Positions 9,025-19,719 are shown, numbered from the stretch's first letter. The stretch is 64,000 nt of DNA from Ruegeria sp. TM1040 (GCF_000014065.1 NC_008044.1:2689501-2753500), one strand, 5' to 3'. Notes: generated from the letters alone by a model not told the origin. Made by a program: numbers and translations.

Positions 9025-10908
9025 TTAGCCGATCATCGCACCATCTTCGCGCCAGACCGCCACGATCGACGACCGCGGCTTGCCCGCACCATCAGGCCAC
9101 GCACCACCCGGATGCTGCACGCCCACAAAGGCCACTGTCTTGTCGAGCGACCAGCACAGGCCTGTCACCTCAGCCCCGTTGGGCACGGTCATGAAACGCG
9201 CAATCTCACCCGACTCGGGGTCACCAACCAACATCTGGTTGTTGCCCTGCCCGGCAAAGTCACCCTCGTTGTCATCATCGCCATCGGTTTGAATCCAAAG
9301 CATCCCGTCGGATGAGAAGGCCATCCCGTCCGGCGAGTTGAACATATTGCCCGCGTTGACATTGGCAGACCCGGCGTAGGCATTGTCGTAGACGGTTGGA
9401 TTTCCCGCCATCACATAGAGATCCCATGTGAAGCCTTCGGCGGCGTGATTGTCCTCCGAGGGGGCCCAGCGCACGATCTGGCCATACTTGTTGGTTTCGC
9501 GCGGGTTTGGACCATTCACAGATGCGTCGTCGCCACCGGCATTGGGCTTCACACCGCGATTCTTGTTGTTGGTCAACGCGCAATAGCCTTCGGCCTTGAG
9601 CGGGTTGCAAGCGACCCATTCGGGGCGATCCATGGTGGTCGCTCCCACCGCAGAGGCTGCCATACGGGTGAAACACAGGATCTCTGCCTCCGACATACCT
9701 GTGGCCTCAGGCGTCAGTGCCAACCACTCACCGGTCTGGTCATCGTTGAACTTGGCGGCATAGAGCTGACCATCGTCCAAAAGTCCCTCCGTCGGCGCGC
9801 CCTCGGTCCAAGTGTTCGTGGAGACGTATTTATAGAGATACTCACCCCGCTCATCGTCACCCATATAGACAACGATCCGACCATCCGCCGCATGCACCAT
9901 CTCGGCGTTTTCATGTTTGAAACGGCCAAGGGCGGTGCGCTTCACCGGCACGGACGTCGCATCCGACGGGTTGATCTCCGTCACAAAGCCATGACGGTGC
10001 GGCTCTTTGGGCTCCTTGGAGATGTCATAGCGATCATCGTACTTCTCGTAGGCGTAACGGCCTTCACCACCGATGCCATAGCGAATGTAGCCCTCGCCCT
10101 CCGGCATCTCGCCGGTGGCGCCAAAGTAGCCGTTGAAGTTCTCTTCACACGTCAGATAGGTGCCCCAGAGCGTTTTGCCGGAACCGCAGTTGTTCATCGT
10201 ACCTTTGACCCGGCGCCCCGAAGGATCGGCATCGGTCTTGACCAGTTCATCCCCGGCGAGCGGACCGGCAAGGGTCATCTCGGTCTCATGCGTGATACGG
10301 CGATTGTAGGGGCTGTCTTTGACGACTTGATACCCTGTCGCGCCGCGCGCGATTTCCATCACCGTGACGCCCTGCAAATTCTTCAGAAGTTGCACCTCAT
10401 CTGCATCCTGCGGCACCCCTTCAGAGGACGCGGGCAGGTTGATCTTGGGGTTCACATATTCTGAGTTCACGACGAGAATCTCGCGACCGTCTACCTCAAA
10501 AAGCTCCATCCCATCGGTGTTTTCACCAAAGACCTTGTCGGACATCGCAAGCGAAATGCCCGTATCGGCGGAATAGGCGCCCTCAGCGTCAGACCAGAGC
10601 GCATCCCCCCAGCGCACAAGAACCTGTGATTTGTATCCTTCGGGAACATGAACCGCATGATCCGTGGCAATGCCGATGGGCGTGAAGGCAAATTTTGCGT
10701 GCGCGTGTGCCCGCGATGCAGTCGTGGACGATATCAGGCCCGTGCCAAAAACAGCAGCCCCAGATCCAAAGGCCAATGCACCCCCGAGAAAACCCCGGCG
10801 GGAGACGGCGCGCTCTACCACGGCATCAAACTGATTCTGGTCGGGACGCGGGCTGCGATGCTCGTCAAAATCGTCCCACGAAAGGTCAATCAGGCTCTTC
10901 TCAACCAT
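9025..10908 (-). CDS. PhoX-family (DUF839) Tat-exported protein, putative alkaline phosphatase
   Basis: A 627-residue secreted protein of the PhoX/DUF839 family; characterised members are calcium-dependent periplasmic phosphatases that release phosphate from organic esters. A twin-arginine signal is clear: SRRGFLGG at 36-43 followed by a hydrophobic stretch ending near ASRAHA. Family-typical blocks include NNCGSGKTLWGTYLTCEENFN and GYCALTNN. The frame reaches 10953, but the ATG at 10908 (MVEKSLIDL) has GGAGCATAGGA just upstream. No convincing Pho box was found. Activity on phosphate esters is inferred from family. Confidence 0.85.
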   Translation of the reverse strand: MVEKSLIDLSWDDFDEHRSPRPDQNQFDAVVERAVSRRGFLGGALAFGSGAAVFGTGLISSTTASRAHAHAKFAFTPIGIATDHAVHVPEGYKSQVLVRWGDALWSDAEGAYSADTGISLAMSDKVFGENTDGMELFEVDGREILVVNSEYVNPKINLPASSEGVPQDADEVQLLKNLQGVTVMEIARGATGYQVVKDSPYNRRITHETEMTLAGPLAGDELVKTDADPSGRRVKGTMNNCGSGKTLWGTYLTCEENFNGYFGATGEMPEGEGYIRYGIGGEGRYAYEKYDDRYDISKEPKEPHRHGFVTEINPSDATSVPVKRTALGRFKHENAEMVHAADGRIVVYMGDDERGEYLYKYVSTNTWTEGAPTEGLLDDGQLYAAKFNDDQTGEWLALTPEATGMSEAEILCFTRMAASAVGATTMDRPEWVACNPLKAEGYCALTNNKNRGVKPNAGGDDASVNGPNPRETNKYGQIVRWAPSEDNHAAEGFTWDLYVMAGNPTVYDNAYAGSANVNAGNMFNSPDGMAFSSDGMLWIQTDGDDDNEGDFAGQGNNQMLVGDPESGEIARFMTVPNGAEVTGLCWSLDKTVAFVGVQHPGGAWPDGAGKPRSSIVAVWREDGAMIG

Positions 10909-11055
10909 ATTCCTATGCTCCTTGCGATCACACTGGCTGGGGCGTGGCCACATTCAACTGGCCGCGCTTCAAGAGCGTTCTCAAGGTCCGATGTATCATG
11001 CTTATGACGCGGGTGAAGAATGGTCTGATTGCGCGGGACGTTGGAGTGCATATCG

Positions 11056-11781
11056 CTAAACGCGACGGGCCAGCGCATCCAGAAACCGGCCGCGCGCCTC
11101 CGGGATGGGACGATTTCCCAAAGCAGGCGCAAGCTTTGATTCAAGGAAAAATCCCGTGGTTCTGAGTGCGGTCAGGATCTCGATGTCTTCGGCTGCCCCC
11201 TCGCCCCGCATCACGGGGGGCAAGGGCAGCAGCCGGTCGGCCCATTCGCCAGCTGCCGCGCCGGAGACCGCGCGCCCGGTTTTGGGCGAGACATATCTCA
11301 GATCCTGTGTCACGCCCGTAGCGGCGCAGGCGGAAAGATCGAGCCCGTAGCCCAGATCTTCGAGCAGCGAGAGTTCCCATCTCAGATAGGCCAAAGGCCA
11401 GAGGTCTTCGCTGTCCAGAAGGTCCAGAAGCGCGGAGCTGCGATGATAGAGCGCGGGATAAGGTGCGCGATCCGGCAGGGCAAAGGCCAACAGCGCACAA
11501 ACCGCATTGAGGCCTGCAAGCGCAAGACGTCCCGACAGCGCCATGCCCGCGCGGCTGCGCAACGGTTCGGCCTTGTAGGTGCCCAAGTGGTCTTCGAGAC
11601 GCGCTGACCATGTGAGGTCCAGCTGCGCGCCGGGTTGCAGATGCGGCGCCATCTTGCGGCTGGCGCCTCCACGCACGAGACCCGCATGCAACCCATGATC
11701 TTCAGTGAAGACTTCGATCAACGCCGAGGATTCGCCATGGCGGCGCACCGTGAGCAATATGCCTTGATCGCGCCAGTCCAT
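11056..11781 (-). CDS. recO: DNA repair protein RecO
   Basis: RecO helps load RecA onto SSB-coated single-stranded DNA at gaps, together with RecF/RecR. At 241 residues it has normal length, with the N-terminal OB-fold opening [27 protein letters not shown], and the [10 protein letters not shown] segment at about 34-43. It starts 3 bases after the DUF1491 stop and belongs to the era-recO end of the conserved minus-strand cluster. Confidence 0.95.
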   Translation of the reverse strand: MDWRDQGILLTVRRHGESSALIEVFTEDHGLHAGLVRGGASRKMAPHLQPGAQLDLTWSARLEDHLGTYKAEPLRSRAGMALSGRLALAGLNAVCALLAFALPDRAPYPALYHRSSALLDLLDSEDLWPLAYLRWELSLLEDLGYGLDLSACAATGVTQDLRYVSPKTGRAVSGAAAGEWADRLLPLPPVMRGEGAAEDIEILTALRTTGFFLESKLAPALGNRPIPEARGRFLDALARRV

Positions 11782-11784
11782 TCT

Positions 11785-12114
11785 CTAATCCAGCCCCGGC
11801 TCGTCCAACAGGTGCCGCCCCTGGCGGTCCTCCACCTCGATCACCCAGAGATCGCTGTCGAATTGGCGTTGCTTGGCAATGGAGGCCTCGACATCGCCGT
11901 CTGCGCCCGCGACCAGTTCGACCCATTTGCGATCGCCGGTCATCAGATCAAAGCTGCGCTGGTAGGCGCGCGCCTGCCCGTCCAGCGTGTTGAGCTTCAC
12001 CAGAACTGCGCCCGCAGTATCGTCCCCATGGGCTGTGACAAAGGCCGGTATGTCCTGAAACCGCAGACGGGCCAGATAGGCATCGACCCAAAAACGCGCT
12101 GTGAGACGGGACAT
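11785..12114 (-). CDS. DUF1491 family protein
   Basis: A 109-residue soluble protein beginning MSRLTARFWVDAYLARL and containing SFDLMTGDRKW and DSDLWVIEVED, which I recognise as the alphaproteobacterial DUF1491 family. No function is known. It lies between era and recO on the same strand, 3 bases before recO, so it is probably cotranscribed with those genes. No membrane segment, signal peptide or cysteine cluster is seen. Confidence 0.8.
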   Translation of the reverse strand: MSRLTARFWVDAYLARLRFQDIPAFVTAHGDDTAGAVLVKLNTLDGQARAYQRSFDLMTGDRKWVELVAGADGDVEASIAKQRQFDSDLWVIEVEDRQGRHLLDEPGLD

Positions 12115-12214
12115 GGAAGCTCCTTGGCGATTGCACGGCCCTCCGGATGCGGGAGAGTTCTTTGCTTCAGGGATAGATGCAGCGCGCGTGCAAGAAAAGC
12201 AAACCTTTGCTCCA

Positions 12215-12265
12215 GAGGCACGGGCGGGTGCCTCCAGCGGGGGTATTTACAAGAAGGGAAAGAGA
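12215..12265 (-). repeat. Intergenic 3'-end element, copy B
   Basis: Hairpin GAGGCAC (12215-12221) with GTGCCTC (12228-12234), then CCAGCGGGGGTATTTACAAG and AAGG. On the minus strand it begins about 15 bases after the era stop codon. It shares layout and core sequence with 27248-27306 and more weakly with 1418-1466. Confidence 0.5.
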
Positions 12266-12278
12266 GCGGCTCGACGGG

Positions 12279-13184
12279 TTAGTTGCCGTCTTTGAACTCA
12301 AGGCCCATTTCCGAGTACCGCTCGGATTCTTCAAGCCAGTTGGGGCGCACCTTAACCTGCAGGAAAAGATGGATCTTGCGATCCAGGAATTCCTCAAGCT
12401 CGGCGCGTGCCGCCTGACCAACAGCCTTGATGGTCTCGCCACGTTTGCCGAGCACGATGCCCTTGTGGCCATCGCGCACCACATAGACCACCTGGTCAAT
12501 GCGTGCGGAGCCATCCTTGCGCTCTTCCCATTTCTCGGTCTCCACCGTGAGCTGGTAGGGCAGTTCCTGGTGGAGACGCAGGGTGAGCTTTTCGCGGGTC
12601 ATTTCGGCAGCGATCATGCGCAGCGGCAGATCGGCGATCTGGTCTTCGGGATAGAGCCACGGGCCTTCCGGCACTTCGGCAGCAAGCCACTGCCGCAGAT
12701 CCTCGGTCCCATAGCCTTTTTCGGCCGAGATCATGAAGGTCTCTGCGAAGGGGAAGCGGTCGTTGAGATCCTTGGTCAGACCGAGCAGCACATCGGATTG
12801 CACCTTGTCGATCTTGTTGATCGCCAGCGCCACGCGCCGTCCCTCGGCTACCTCTCCAAGGTTTTCCAGGATGCGCTCGACGCCCTCGGTCACGCCGCGG
12901 TGGGCTTCGATGAGCATCACGATCACATCTGCATCCGCAGCCCCGCCCCAGGCTGCTGCCACCATCGCACGGTCGAGCCGGCGGCGCGGCTGAAACAGGC
13001 CCGGCGTGTCGACAAAAACAAGCTGGCTGTCGCCTTCCATGGCAACACCGCGAATGCGCGCCCGGGTGGTTTGAACCTTGTGGGTCACGATCGAGACTTT
13101 GGCGCCGACCATCCGGTTGAGCAGCGTGGATTTCCCGGCGTTTGGCTCGCCTATGAGGGCGATAAAGCCTGCGCGTGTGGTCAT
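12279..13184 (-). CDS. era: GTPase Era
   Basis: An essential GTPase that binds 16S rRNA and assists 30S maturation. 301 residues. The P-loop GEPNAGKST is at 12-20, the G3 motif is DTPGLF and the G4 motif NKIDK. A C-terminal KH domain is marked by [20 protein letters not shown]. Its ATG overlaps the rnc stop in an ATGA junction, so the two are translationally coupled, as in many proteobacteria. Confidence 0.97.
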   Translation of the reverse strand: MTTRAGFIALIGEPNAGKSTLLNRMVGAKVSIVTHKVQTTRARIRGVAMEGDSQLVFVDTPGLFQPRRRLDRAMVAAAWGGAADADVIVMLIEAHRGVTEGVERILENLGEVAEGRRVALAINKIDKVQSDVLLGLTKDLNDRFPFAETFMISAEKGYGTEDLRQWLAAEVPEGPWLYPEDQIADLPLRMIAAEMTREKLTLRLHQELPYQLTVETEKWEERKDGSARIDQVVYVVRDGHKGIVLGKRGETIKAVGQAARAELEEFLDRKIHLFLQVKVRPNWLEESERYSEMGLEFKDGN

Positions 13185-13867
13185 GTCTGTTGCTCCAGTT
13201 TGGCCAGGAGGGCCTTGGCGGCCGCCTGTTCGGCGAGGCGTTTGGAGCCTGCGGTGGCCTGCTCCTCGGTGCCGTCCTCAAGGCGGGCGGCGATGGTAAA
13301 GATAGGTTCGTGATCTGGCCCCTTGCGGGCAACCAATACATAGGCAGGCGGCGGTTGACGTCGCGCCTGCACAAATTCCTGAAGGGCGGTTTTGGGGTCG
13401 CGGGCGTCTTCTTCGACGGTGCCCACACGTTTCCCCCAGAGGCGAAGGATCACGCTTTGAGCGGCCTCGAAGCCTGCATCGCGGTAAACTGCGGCGATCA
13501 CCGCCTCCATCGCGTCGCCCAACAGAGCCTGCTTGCGCCGCCCGCCAGAGAGCATTTCCGAACGCCCCAGTTTCAGCACCGCACCCAGATCGATTTGCCG
13601 GGCTACATCGGCGCAGGTTTCCTTGCGCACCAGCGCATTGAAACGCGGAGCCAGCTGGCCTTCGGTGGCATCCTTGTCGTGTTCCAAAAGCGCCGTCGCC
13701 ATGACAAGACCCAACACACGATCCCCGAGAAACTCCAGCCGCTGATTATCCTGCCGATTGGGAGACGACACCGACGGATGCGTCAGCGCGCGGATCAACA
13801 GCTCCGGGCTGGAAAATTCATGCCCCAGCCTTGCCTGAAAGGCGAGGATATCCCGAGATAGCTTCAC
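13181..13867 (-). CDS. rnc: Ribonuclease III
   Basis: Double-strand-specific endoribonuclease that processes rRNA precursors and structured mRNAs. The GTG at 13867 is chosen as start: AAAGGA lies 6 bases upstream and the resulting 228 residues equal the family's usual length, whereas the frame open to 14017 would add 50 unconserved residues. The RNase III signature [12 protein letters not shown] is at about 42-53, with a C-terminal dsRNA-binding domain from about residue 160. It overlaps era by four bases. Confidence 0.95.
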   Translation of the reverse strand: MKLSRDILAFQARLGHEFSSPELLIRALTHPSVSSPNRQDNQRLEFLGDRVLGLVMATALLEHDKDATEGQLAPRFNALVRKETCADVARQIDLGAVLKLGRSEMLSGGRRKQALLGDAMEAVIAAVYRDAGFEAAQSVILRLWGKRVGTVEEDARDPKTALQEFVQARRQPPPAYVLVARKGPDHEPIFTIAARLEDGTEEQATAGSKRLAEQAAAKALLAKLEQQT

Positions 13868-14076
13868 GTGTGGTCCTTTGAACAGCTTGAGGGCACAATT
13901 TGAGGGCACAATCGCCCCGGTGGCTTCGTTCCATATCCCAGCACGGCGCCAGAGGAAAGCACTCTGCGCGACCATCGGCCTTGCGCCAATCGCAACTCTT
14001 GATATTGCGCGCAGCAAAACGGCCGCAGATGCAAAAGACCTACGGCCGACATGGATGATCCCGATAGGGTCCGTTG

Positions 14077-14913
14077 TCAGGTGATGCCCTTAAAGAAGCG
14101 ATCCCCGCGCCAGGTCCAGAAGAACAGCATCGAGCGCCCCGCCGAAGAGAACATGATGCGATCTGCACGCCCGATCAGATTCTCGAAGGGGACGTAGCCA
14201 ACACCGCCCACTGCCTTGGACACCCGGCTGTCGGTGGAGTTGTCACGGTTATCCCCCATAAAGAAGAAATGACCGTCTGGCACATGATAGACCTTGGTGT
14301 GGTCGCTGGCCTGATTGCCGATGTTGATGATCGCATGCGAGGTGCCGCCCGGAAGCGTCTCGATCTGACGCGATTTCTTGCAGACGCCGCCCTGACCAAC
14401 GGGGTCGTTTTCACAGCGCGGGAACCTGCCCTGAGGCCCCTGGCGCTCCATTGCTTCTTCGAACTCGCCATCATCCATCAGACCAACTGCCGCGCCATTG
14501 ATGTGCAGCACGCCATCTCTCATCTGCAATTTGTCACCCGGGAGCCCCACAAGGCGCTTGATGTAGTCGGTTCCATTTACGGGATGACGGAATACGACAA
14601 CGTCGCCGCGCTCTGGCTCACCCCCGAAAATACGGGTGTTGTCCCCGTCTACAAAGCCGCAGATGTCCTTGGCGTCGATATTGATCCCGATGGAGTTCAG
14701 GCGGATATTCGGGCAGGAGGCGTAGGAATAGCCATAGACCATCTTGTTGACGAAGAGGAAATCTCCGATCAGCAGCGTCTCCTTCATCGAGCCAGACGGA
14801 ATCCAGAACGGTTGAAAGAACAGGGTGCGGAAGACACCGGCAATCAACAGGGCGTAGACAATGGTCTTGATCGTCTCGACGATTGAGTTCCCGCTTTTGG
14901 TTTTCGACGCCAT
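14077..14913 (-). CDS. lepB: Signal peptidase I
   Basis: Inner-membrane serine protease that removes signal peptides from exported proteins. 278 residues: one membrane anchor (about 17-36), then the active site with nucleophile Ser42 in PSGSM and general base Lys120 in [11 protein letters not shown]. The conserved GDNRDNS box is near residue 215. A 209-base gap separates it from the rnc start. Confidence 0.96.
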   Translation of the reverse strand: MASKTKSGNSIVETIKTIVYALLIAGVFRTLFFQPFWIPSGSMKETLLIGDFLFVNKMVYGYSYASCPNIRLNSIGINIDAKDICGFVDGDNTRIFGGEPERGDVVVFRHPVNGTDYIKRLVGLPGDKLQMRDGVLHINGAAVGLMDDGEFEEAMERQGPQGRFPRCENDPVGQGGVCKKSRQIETLPGGTSHAIINIGNQASDHTKVYHVPDGHFFFMGDNRDNSTDSRVSKAVGGVGYVPFENLIGRADRIMFSSAGRSMLFFWTWRGDRFFKGIT

Positions 14914-15057
14914 CAGGCTCTCCGGTCATTAGTGGACTGCTCCGGGGCTACATGCGGGGCTGTCCGCCGCAAGTCAAGCGGTGGCGATCAGAGCGCGCGT
15001 TTGTGGCGCGATGCAGGCACGCTGTTCCCTGCAGCCGGGAGGCCGTGCTCAGAAGGC

Positions 15058-15486
15058 TTATGTCGTCTGTGCTGTCTGGACGTCGGGCAAGATCGGACGT
15101 GCTTCGATCATCACGACCGCCTGTGCCCAGGGGTGATCATCGGTGAGGGTCACATGGATCACCGCCTCATGCCCCGGCGGCGTCAATTCATCCAGCCGCG
15201 CCTTGGCCCAACCGGTTACGTGCATCACCGGCTGCCCGGTCGAGAGGTTGGAAACCGACATGTCCTTCCACGCGATCCCCATGCGCAGGCCGGTCCCAAG
15301 CGCCTTGGAGCAGGCCTCCTTGGCCGCCCAGCGCTTTGCGTAGGTGCCTGCCACATCGAGGCGACGCTCGGATTTCGCCTGTTCGACATCGGTAAAAACC
15401 CGATTGCGAAACCGATCGCCAAACCGATCCAACACGCCTTGGATGCGTTCGATATTTGCCAGATCCGTACCGATGCCGAGAATCAT
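15058..15486 (-). CDS. acpS: Holo-[acyl-carrier-protein] synthase
   Basis: Transfers 4'-phosphopantetheine from CoA to apo-ACP for fatty acid synthesis. 142 residues with the family start MILGIGTDL, metal ligands Asp8 and Glu57, the latter in [12 protein letters not shown]. It sits between a small membrane protein gene and lepB in the pdxJ-acpS-lepB arrangement usual for this lineage. Confidence 0.96.
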   Translation of the reverse strand: MILGIGTDLANIERIQGVLDRFGDRFRNRVFTDVEQAKSERRLDVAGTYAKRWAAKEACSKALGTGLRMGIAWKDMSVSNLSTGQPVMHVTGWAKARLDELTPPGHEAVIHVTLTDDHPWAQAVVMIEARPILPDVQTAQTT

Positions 15487-15512
15487 TTGGTCTTTCCCTC
15501 AGATCGCTCTGC

Positions 15513-15938
15513 TCATGGGCGTTTCTGTGCCCGCAGCATGGACTTTGCGCCGGTCGCCAAGAAGAACCGGACCAGCAGAAAGGAGATCATCGCCTGAAAC
15601 AGCACCGCAACCAGCAAGAACATGGTGCCCTGAGGTTGGGAAAGAATGTGTTTGATCTCTGGCACCGCAATACTGAAGGCGGCGGTGGACAGCAGCGTCA
15701 GACCCAGGATCACAATCCCTGCGCGCCGGGCAAAGCCCCACATCTCGGCAGGCTCGGGCATGCGCTCCTGCGCCTTGGCAAAGGCTTGCCCCTCGACCAT
15801 CGCGGCCCCCATGGCCGGAATGATCGCCATCCCGGCATTCGAGATGTCAAAGCGAAAAATCGCCTGCACCAACAAGATCAGCACCATCAGGGCAACCATG
15901 ATCCCGAGGTAGACAATGGCAAACCGACCCAGTTTCAC
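15513..15938 (-). CDS. Small four-helix membrane protein of unknown function
   Basis: 141 residues with four predicted membrane segments (about 5-26, 36-50, 72-94 and 102-128) and short loops. The start overlaps the pdxJ stop by 4 bases (ATGA), so it is cotranslated with pdxJ and precedes acpS by 26 bases. The layout is reminiscent of the ABZJ_00895-type uncharacterised membrane family, but I am not sure of that assignment. No catalytic motif is visible. Confidence 0.7.
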   Translation of the reverse strand: MKLGRFAIVYLGIMVALMVLILLVQAIFRFDISNAGMAIIPAMGAAMVEGQAFAKAQERMPEPAEMWGFARRAGIVILGLTLLSTAAFSIAVPEIKHILSQPQGTMFLLVAVLFQAMISFLLVRFFLATGAKSMLRAQKRP

Positions 15939-16693
15939 GCGTCAGCTCCAGAGCGTGCCGCATCCATCAGGCGGCGCATTTCACCAATCGCGGGAGAAAG
16001 GCCGCGAAAAATCGCCTCGCCGATCAGAAAATGCCCGATATTGAGCTCCCGCACCTCGGGAAAGGCGGCGATAGGGGCAACCGTCTCGTAGGTGAGGCCA
16101 TGCCCCGCGTGAACTTCAAGCCCCAAGGAATGTGCGTAGGTGGCCATCTCGCCAAGCGCTGCCAACTCAGCGTCGCGGGCAGCAAAATCGCCCTCGGCGT
16201 GGTGGTCGCAATAGGCTCCGGTGTGCAGCTCGATCACCTCGGCACCGATGCGATGGGCGGCTTCGATCTGTTTCTGATCCGCAGCGATGAAAATAGAAAC
16301 CCGGCTTCCGGCCTCTCGCAGCGGCGCAATACAGGCAGCCAGCCGGCTTTCGTCGCGCACCACATCAAGCCCGCCTTCGGTTGTGCGTTCCTCGCGCTTT
16401 TCCGGCACGATGCAGACCGCATGTGGTTTGTGACGCAGGGCAATCTTTTGCATTTCCTCGGTTGCGGCCATCTCAAAATTGAGCGGCACCGTCAGCGCAG
16501 CCATAAGGCCGTCGATGTCCGCATCAACGATGTGGCGGCGGTCTTCGCGCAGATGCGCCGTGATGCCATCGGCTCCGGCCTCTTCGGCCAATTTCGCCGC
16601 GCGGATCGGGTCTGGATAGGCACCGCCACGCGCGTTTCTCACGGTCGCGACATGGTCGATATTGACGCCAAGGCGCAGAGTGTTGGTAGACAT
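15935..16693 (-). CDS. pdxJ: Pyridoxine 5'-phosphate synthase
   Basis: Condenses 1-deoxyxylulose 5-phosphate with 3-amino-2-oxopropyl phosphate to make pyridoxine 5'-phosphate (DXP-dependent vitamin B6 pathway). 252 residues from the ATG at 16693 (MSTNTLRLGVNIDHVAT); the frame stays open to 16780 but the extension is unconserved. Family markers are RGGAYPDPI, ADGITAHLREDRRHI, ELHTGAYC and HAGHGL. Confidence 0.96.
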   Translation of the reverse strand: MSTNTLRLGVNIDHVATVRNARGGAYPDPIRAAKLAEEAGADGITAHLREDRRHIVDADIDGLMAALTVPLNFEMAATEEMQKIALRHKPHAVCIVPEKREERTTEGGLDVVRDESRLAACIAPLREAGSRVSIFIAADQKQIEAAHRIGAEVIELHTGAYCDHHAEGDFAARDAELAALGEMATYAHSLGLEVHAGHGLTYETVAPIAAFPEVRELNIGHFLIGEAIFRGLSPAIGEMRRLMDAARSGADA

Positions 16694-16813
16694 GAGAGGG
16701 TCTCTTTGGTGGGTGTCTGTTGCAGCAGACCCTAGCGGTGAAGGCCAAAGAGGCAAGGCACAAGGGGCGAAGTGATACAATTCTCCGCCATCTCGGCCTC
16801 GGTATCGGGGGGG

Positions 16814-17518
16814 CTACTCCGTGCGCCCGATCTTGGGGGTGCGGTTTGGAGGTTGGGTGCCGCGCGGCGGGTGCGGACTGTTCACAGCCTCCAGCTCGGC
16901 CCGCTTCTTGATGGCGTCGAACTTCGCCTTGATCTTGCGACGGCGGCGCTGCTGATAGGTGCGGATCACCGGCACCGAGAGCATATACCCCACCGTGGCC
17001 ACAATTATCCCCGGAATGATGCCGCCGATCATGTAGGGATAAAAGACCTCGTCATAAAAGACCTTGAGCCCGGTCCAGTCCACCGGTGTCCCGGTCGCCA
17101 CCGCATAGACGTTGTACCAAAGATCCCACCCTGCCGCGAGAAACTTGTCCGCAAGCGTGTCATCGACCTCTGCCACCGGTTGGCTGCCCAACAACCAATG
17201 CCCGGTCTGAAGCGAGATCACCCCAATGGGCACATAGGTCAGCGGATTGCCAAAAAACGTCGCCGAGAGTGCGGCAAGCATATTGCCGTTCATCACCCGC
17301 GCAATGGTGGCCGCAACGATGAAGTGAACCCCGTAAAAGGGCGTAAAAGTGGTGAAAAGCCCGGCCCAGATGCCGCGCGCGATGCGTTCTGGATGGTCAG
17401 GCAAGCGCCGGATCCGATGCTTGACGTACAAAAACGCCCTTCCCCAGCCCCCGCGAGGCCAGAGAAACTCCGCAGCCGCCCGTAGCGGCGGGCGTCTGTC
17501 TCGGCGCCTGAATACCAA
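16814..17518 (-). CDS. DUF2062 membrane protein
   Basis: 234 residues with the DUF2062 signature: RIARGIWAGLFTTFTPFYG, then FFGNPLTYVP. Basic N- and C-terminal tails enclose about three membrane segments. The family's role is unknown. It sits between rsh and pdxJ on the same strand, 30 bases after the rsh stop, and is probably part of that operon. Confidence 0.82.
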   Translation of the reverse strand: MVFRRRDRRPPLRAAAEFLWPRGGWGRAFLYVKHRIRRLPDHPERIARGIWAGLFTTFTPFYGVHFIVAATIARVMNGNMLAALSATFFGNPLTYVPIGVISLQTGHWLLGSQPVAEVDDTLADKFLAAGWDLWYNVYAVATGTPVDWTGLKVFYDEVFYPYMIGGIIPGIIVATVGYMLSVPVIRTYQQRRRRKIKAKFDAIKKRAELEAVNSPHPPRGTQPPNRTPKIGRTE

Positions 17519-17548
17519 AGAATCGTCCCTATTCTTCGTCTAACGAGG

Positions 17549-19681
17549 CTAGATCGTGCGGGCTTGCGTTCCAGGCGTTTCCCGGTAGCGCGCGACCGCG
17601 GCGACGTCGCTTTCAGCTTCCAACATCAGTATCAGCGAATGCAGCTGTTCCACATCGCGCAGCTCCACATTGATCATCAAGCGGTAAAAGTCAGGTTTCC
17701 GATCCTTGAATTCAAGGTTCGAAATGTTGGCTTTCTTTTCGCCGATCAACGTACAGATGCGCCCCAGAACGCCTGCGTCGTTCCCGATCGTCAATTCAAG
17801 TGTGACGCCATAGACAGCGGGATGGGTGCCCGAGTGCCAATGCACATCGACCCACCGGTCCATCTGGTCCTCGAACTCTCCGAGCCGGTCACAGTCCGCC
17901 GAGTGTACCACGACACCCTGCCCACGCGAAGTGATCCCGATGATGCGCTCTCCCGGCAGCGGCTCGCAGCAGGAAGCGCGTTCGAACTTCTGGCCCGGTT
18001 CCAGGCCGATCACGGCGCGCCGGGGCGAGACTTCCTCGCCGTCCTTATCGGTAAGCTCGGGGTAGACGGCCTGCACCACGTCATGCGCGGTGATCACCGC
18101 AGCCCCGAGGCGCGCCAGCAATTCGGTCACATCACTGACCCGCAACGCGCGGGCCGCAGTTTCCAGCGCCTTGTCGGTGGCCTTCTTGTTCATGTGCTCA
18201 AACGCGGAACGCGCCAGCTCGTGGCCGAGTTTTACAAACCGTTCCCGGTCCGCCTCCCGTAGGGCCCGGCGAATAGCCGTGCGCGCCTTGCCAGTGGTGG
18301 CAATTTCCAGCCAGCTGACCTGCGGAGTCTGGCCTTCGGCGGTGATCACTTCCACCGACTGACCATTTCTGAGCCGGGTCCAGAGCGGCACCCGGATGCC
18401 GTCTACCTTGGCGCCGACACAGGCGTGGCCGATACGCGTGTGGATCGCATAGGCAAAATCAATCGGTGTGGCACCCTTGGGCAGCTTGATCACGTCGCCC
18501 TTGGGCGTGAAGCAGAACACCTGATCCGAATACATCTCGAGCTTCACCGCTTCGAGGAATTCGTCGTGATCGTCTTCACCATCAAACTGTTCAGTGAGCG
18601 AGGCGATCCACTTGGCGGGATCAACGGCAAAGGGGTTCTCGGTGCGCACACCATCGCGATAGGACCAATGCGCCGCCACACCCGATTCCGCAACATCATG
18701 CATCTGCCGGGTGCGGATCTGCACCTCGACCCGCTTGCCGTCGCGTCCCGACACCGTGGTGTGGATCGAGCGATAGCCGTTGGATTTGGGCTGGCTGATA
18801 TAATCCTTGAACCGCCCCGGCACCGCCCGCCAGCGCTGGTGGATCGTGCCAAGCGTGCGATAGCAGTCCTCTTCGGAGCGCGTGATCACGCGAAAGCCGT
18901 AAATGTCCGAGAGACGCGAGAACCCCTGATCCTTTTCCTGCATCTTGCGCCAGATCGAATAGGGTTTCTTTGCACGGCCAAAGACTTCGGCCTCAACGCC
19001 CGCCTTCTCCAACTCCAGCCTCATGTCGCCGGTAATCCGATGGATCACGTCCCCGGTCTCGCGCTGCAGGGTCACAAAGCGGCGGATAATCGACTGGCGA
19101 CCTTCGGGGTTCAGCACCTTGAAGGCCAGGTCTTCCAGTTCCTCGCGCATCCACTGCATCCCCATCCGCCCCGCGAGGGGGGCGTAGATGTCCATGGTTT
19201 CGCGGGCTTTTTGCGCCTGTTTTTCCGGGCGCATGGCACGAATGGTGCGCATGTTGTGCAGTCGGTCGGCCAGCTTGACGAGAATGACCCGAAGATCCTT
19301 CGACATCGCCATAAACAGCTTGCGAAAGTTCTCCGCCTGTTTGGTTTCGCGCGACGAGAGCTGCAGGTTCGTCAGCTTCGTGACACCATCGACCAGCATC
19401 GCCACTTCTTCGCCAAAACGCAACGACACTTCCTCGTAAGAGGCCTTGGTGTCCTCGATCGTGTCGTGCAGCAGGGCCGTGATGATGGTTGCATCATCGA
19501 GCCGCTGTTCGGTCAGGATTGCGGCGACTGCGACAGGGTGTGTGAAATAGGGTTCCCCGGAATGGCGAAACTGCCCGTCATGCATTTCCTCGCCAAAGGC
19601 GTAGGCGTCGCGCAGGCGCTGCTCATTCGTTTTGGGGTTGTAGTCGCGGACCAGGGAAATCAGGTCATCAGCAGATGTCAT
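17549..19681 (-). CDS. rsh: Bifunctional (p)ppGpp synthetase/hydrolase (RelA/SpoT homologue)
   Basis: Single long RSH enzyme that makes and degrades the stringent-response alarmone (p)ppGpp. 710 residues in standard order: HD hydrolase domain with His48 and HD 72-73 (in LLHDTIEDT), synthetase domain around 235-350 with GRFKDYISQPKSNGYRSIHT, TGS domain around 385-450, and a C-terminal ACT domain around 635-705. Both catalytic halves look intact. It lies 38 bases after rpoZ; the omega-rsh pairing is conserved widely and fits joint control of transcription. Confidence 0.96.
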   Translation of the reverse strand: MTSADDLISLVRDYNPKTNEQRLRDAYAFGEEMHDGQFRHSGEPYFTHPVAVAAILTEQRLDDATIITALLHDTIEDTKASYEEVSLRFGEEVAMLVDGVTKLTNLQLSSRETKQAENFRKLFMAMSKDLRVILVKLADRLHNMRTIRAMRPEKQAQKARETMDIYAPLAGRMGMQWMREELEDLAFKVLNPEGRQSIIRRFVTLQRETGDVIHRITGDMRLELEKAGVEAEVFGRAKKPYSIWRKMQEKDQGFSRLSDIYGFRVITRSEEDCYRTLGTIHQRWRAVPGRFKDYISQPKSNGYRSIHTTVSGRDGKRVEVQIRTRQMHDVAESGVAAHWSYRDGVRTENPFAVDPAKWIASLTEQFDGEDDHDEFLEAVKLEMYSDQVFCFTPKGDVIKLPKGATPIDFAYAIHTRIGHACVGAKVDGIRVPLWTRLRNGQSVEVITAEGQTPQVSWLEIATTGKARTAIRRALREADRERFVKLGHELARSAFEHMNKKATDKALETAARALRVSDVTELLARLGAAVITAHDVVQAVYPELTDKDGEEVSPRRAVIGLEPGQKFERASCCEPLPGERIIGITSRGQGVVVHSADCDRLGEFEDQMDRWVDVHWHSGTHPAVYGVTLELTIGNDAGVLGRICTLIGEKKANISNLEFKDRKPDFYRLMINVELRDVEQLHSLILMLEAESDVAAVARYRETPGTQARTI

Positions 19682-19719
19682 TGCCGGTCCGCAACCTCTC
19701 TTGTTTCAAGCAGCCCGGA

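Noticed and set aside
10990-11010. Possible Pho box upstream of the phoX-like gene
   Set aside because: On the minus strand only one half (GCGTCAT) resembles CTGTCAT and the second half fails to match.
12177-13313. 378-codon plus-strand frame opposite era
   Set aside because: Shadow of era and rnc; no ribosome site and no recognisable protein.
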